This document shows, piece by piece, positions 42,885 to 42,950 of a DNA stretch of 42,950 nt. Below the pieces are notes generated by a model. That model was not told where the DNA came from and made no database searches. It saw nothing but the letters and a program-made list of their open reading frames with translations. The number at the start of each line of letters is the position of its first letter. The stretch's first letter is position 1. The DNA is taken from assembly GCA_947575235.1 (NCBI GenBank), contig CANPMT010000020.1:1-42950 (forward strand), read 5' to 3'. The position numbers were made by a program, and so were the translations under genes. The DNA is from an uncultured Porphyromonadaceae bacterium. GTDB lineage: Bacteria > Bacteroidota > Bacteroidia > Bacteroidales > Muribaculaceae.

Positions 42885-42950
42885 TACATTTATATACGTC
42901 GCACTGATAACTCAGCGCCCGATATACTATCGATGACTGATTACTCAGCG

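Overview
The window reads as chromosome of a Bacteroidales bacterium, most likely a gut member near Muribaculaceae, Bacteroides or Prevotella. Three things point there. Promoters follow the Bacteroidetes pattern (TTTG, 19-21 bp, TAnnTTTG). The gene set includes type IX secretion (PorU/PorV), DUF3822 beside rsmD, and a secreted DUF1460 protein. Secreted starch- and bile-salt-type hydrolases fit a gut commensal. Most genes are moderately GC-rich. The stretch from about 400 to 2400 and several repeat-filled gaps are clearly AT-rich. I saw no rRNA, tRNA, CRISPR array or complete insertion sequence.

Layout. 1-2400: a stub of an Rpn/PD-(D/E)XK-type transposase, a doublet of palindromic repeats, and an AT-rich two-gene operon (AAA/ABC-type ATPase plus a small protein with a D...ExK nuclease-like motif) that looks like an acquired defence module. 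2460-7681: LptF/LptG-type permease, then pta-ackA and lgt. 7682-10788: a repeat, a strong terminator, a regulatory region with several direct repeats, a secreted multidomain alpha-amylase and a bidirectional terminator. 10801-14787 (minus): cvpA-sufC-sufD-sufS with no sufB. 14869-25015: GH25 lysozyme-like protein, then a type IX secretion block (PorU, Rex, FAH-like protein, a second PorU-like C25 protein, PorV). 25059-27649: ispF and a UvrD/PcrA helicase. 27701-33211 (minus): ribBA, MATE exporter, ispE, grpE, dnaJ. 33315-36783 (minus): DUF3822-rsmD, L-asparaginase I, and a DUF1460 protein lacking its catalytic Cys. 36888-40624: a SpoU-type rRNA methyltransferase and neuD-neuB-neuC. 40642-42688: a secreted choloylglycine-hydrolase-family enzyme and a GH108-type muramidase-like gene preceded by an eight-copy repeat array.

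How the genes work together. Pta and AckA make ATP and acetate from acetyl-CoA, and Rex is a redox regulator of such fermentation genes. PorU and PorV process and anchor type IX cargo. The secreted enzymes act on starch, bile-salt-like amides and peptidoglycan. IspE and IspF belong to the same isoprenoid pathway. NeuB and NeuC make a nonulosonic acid, probably for surface glycans.

The least explained elements are the ATPase/ExK pair, the palindromic repeats that always follow genes in the same sense, the tandem arrays upstream of secreted enzymes, the duplicated C25 sortase, and the promoters placed so that transcripts would start at the start codon.
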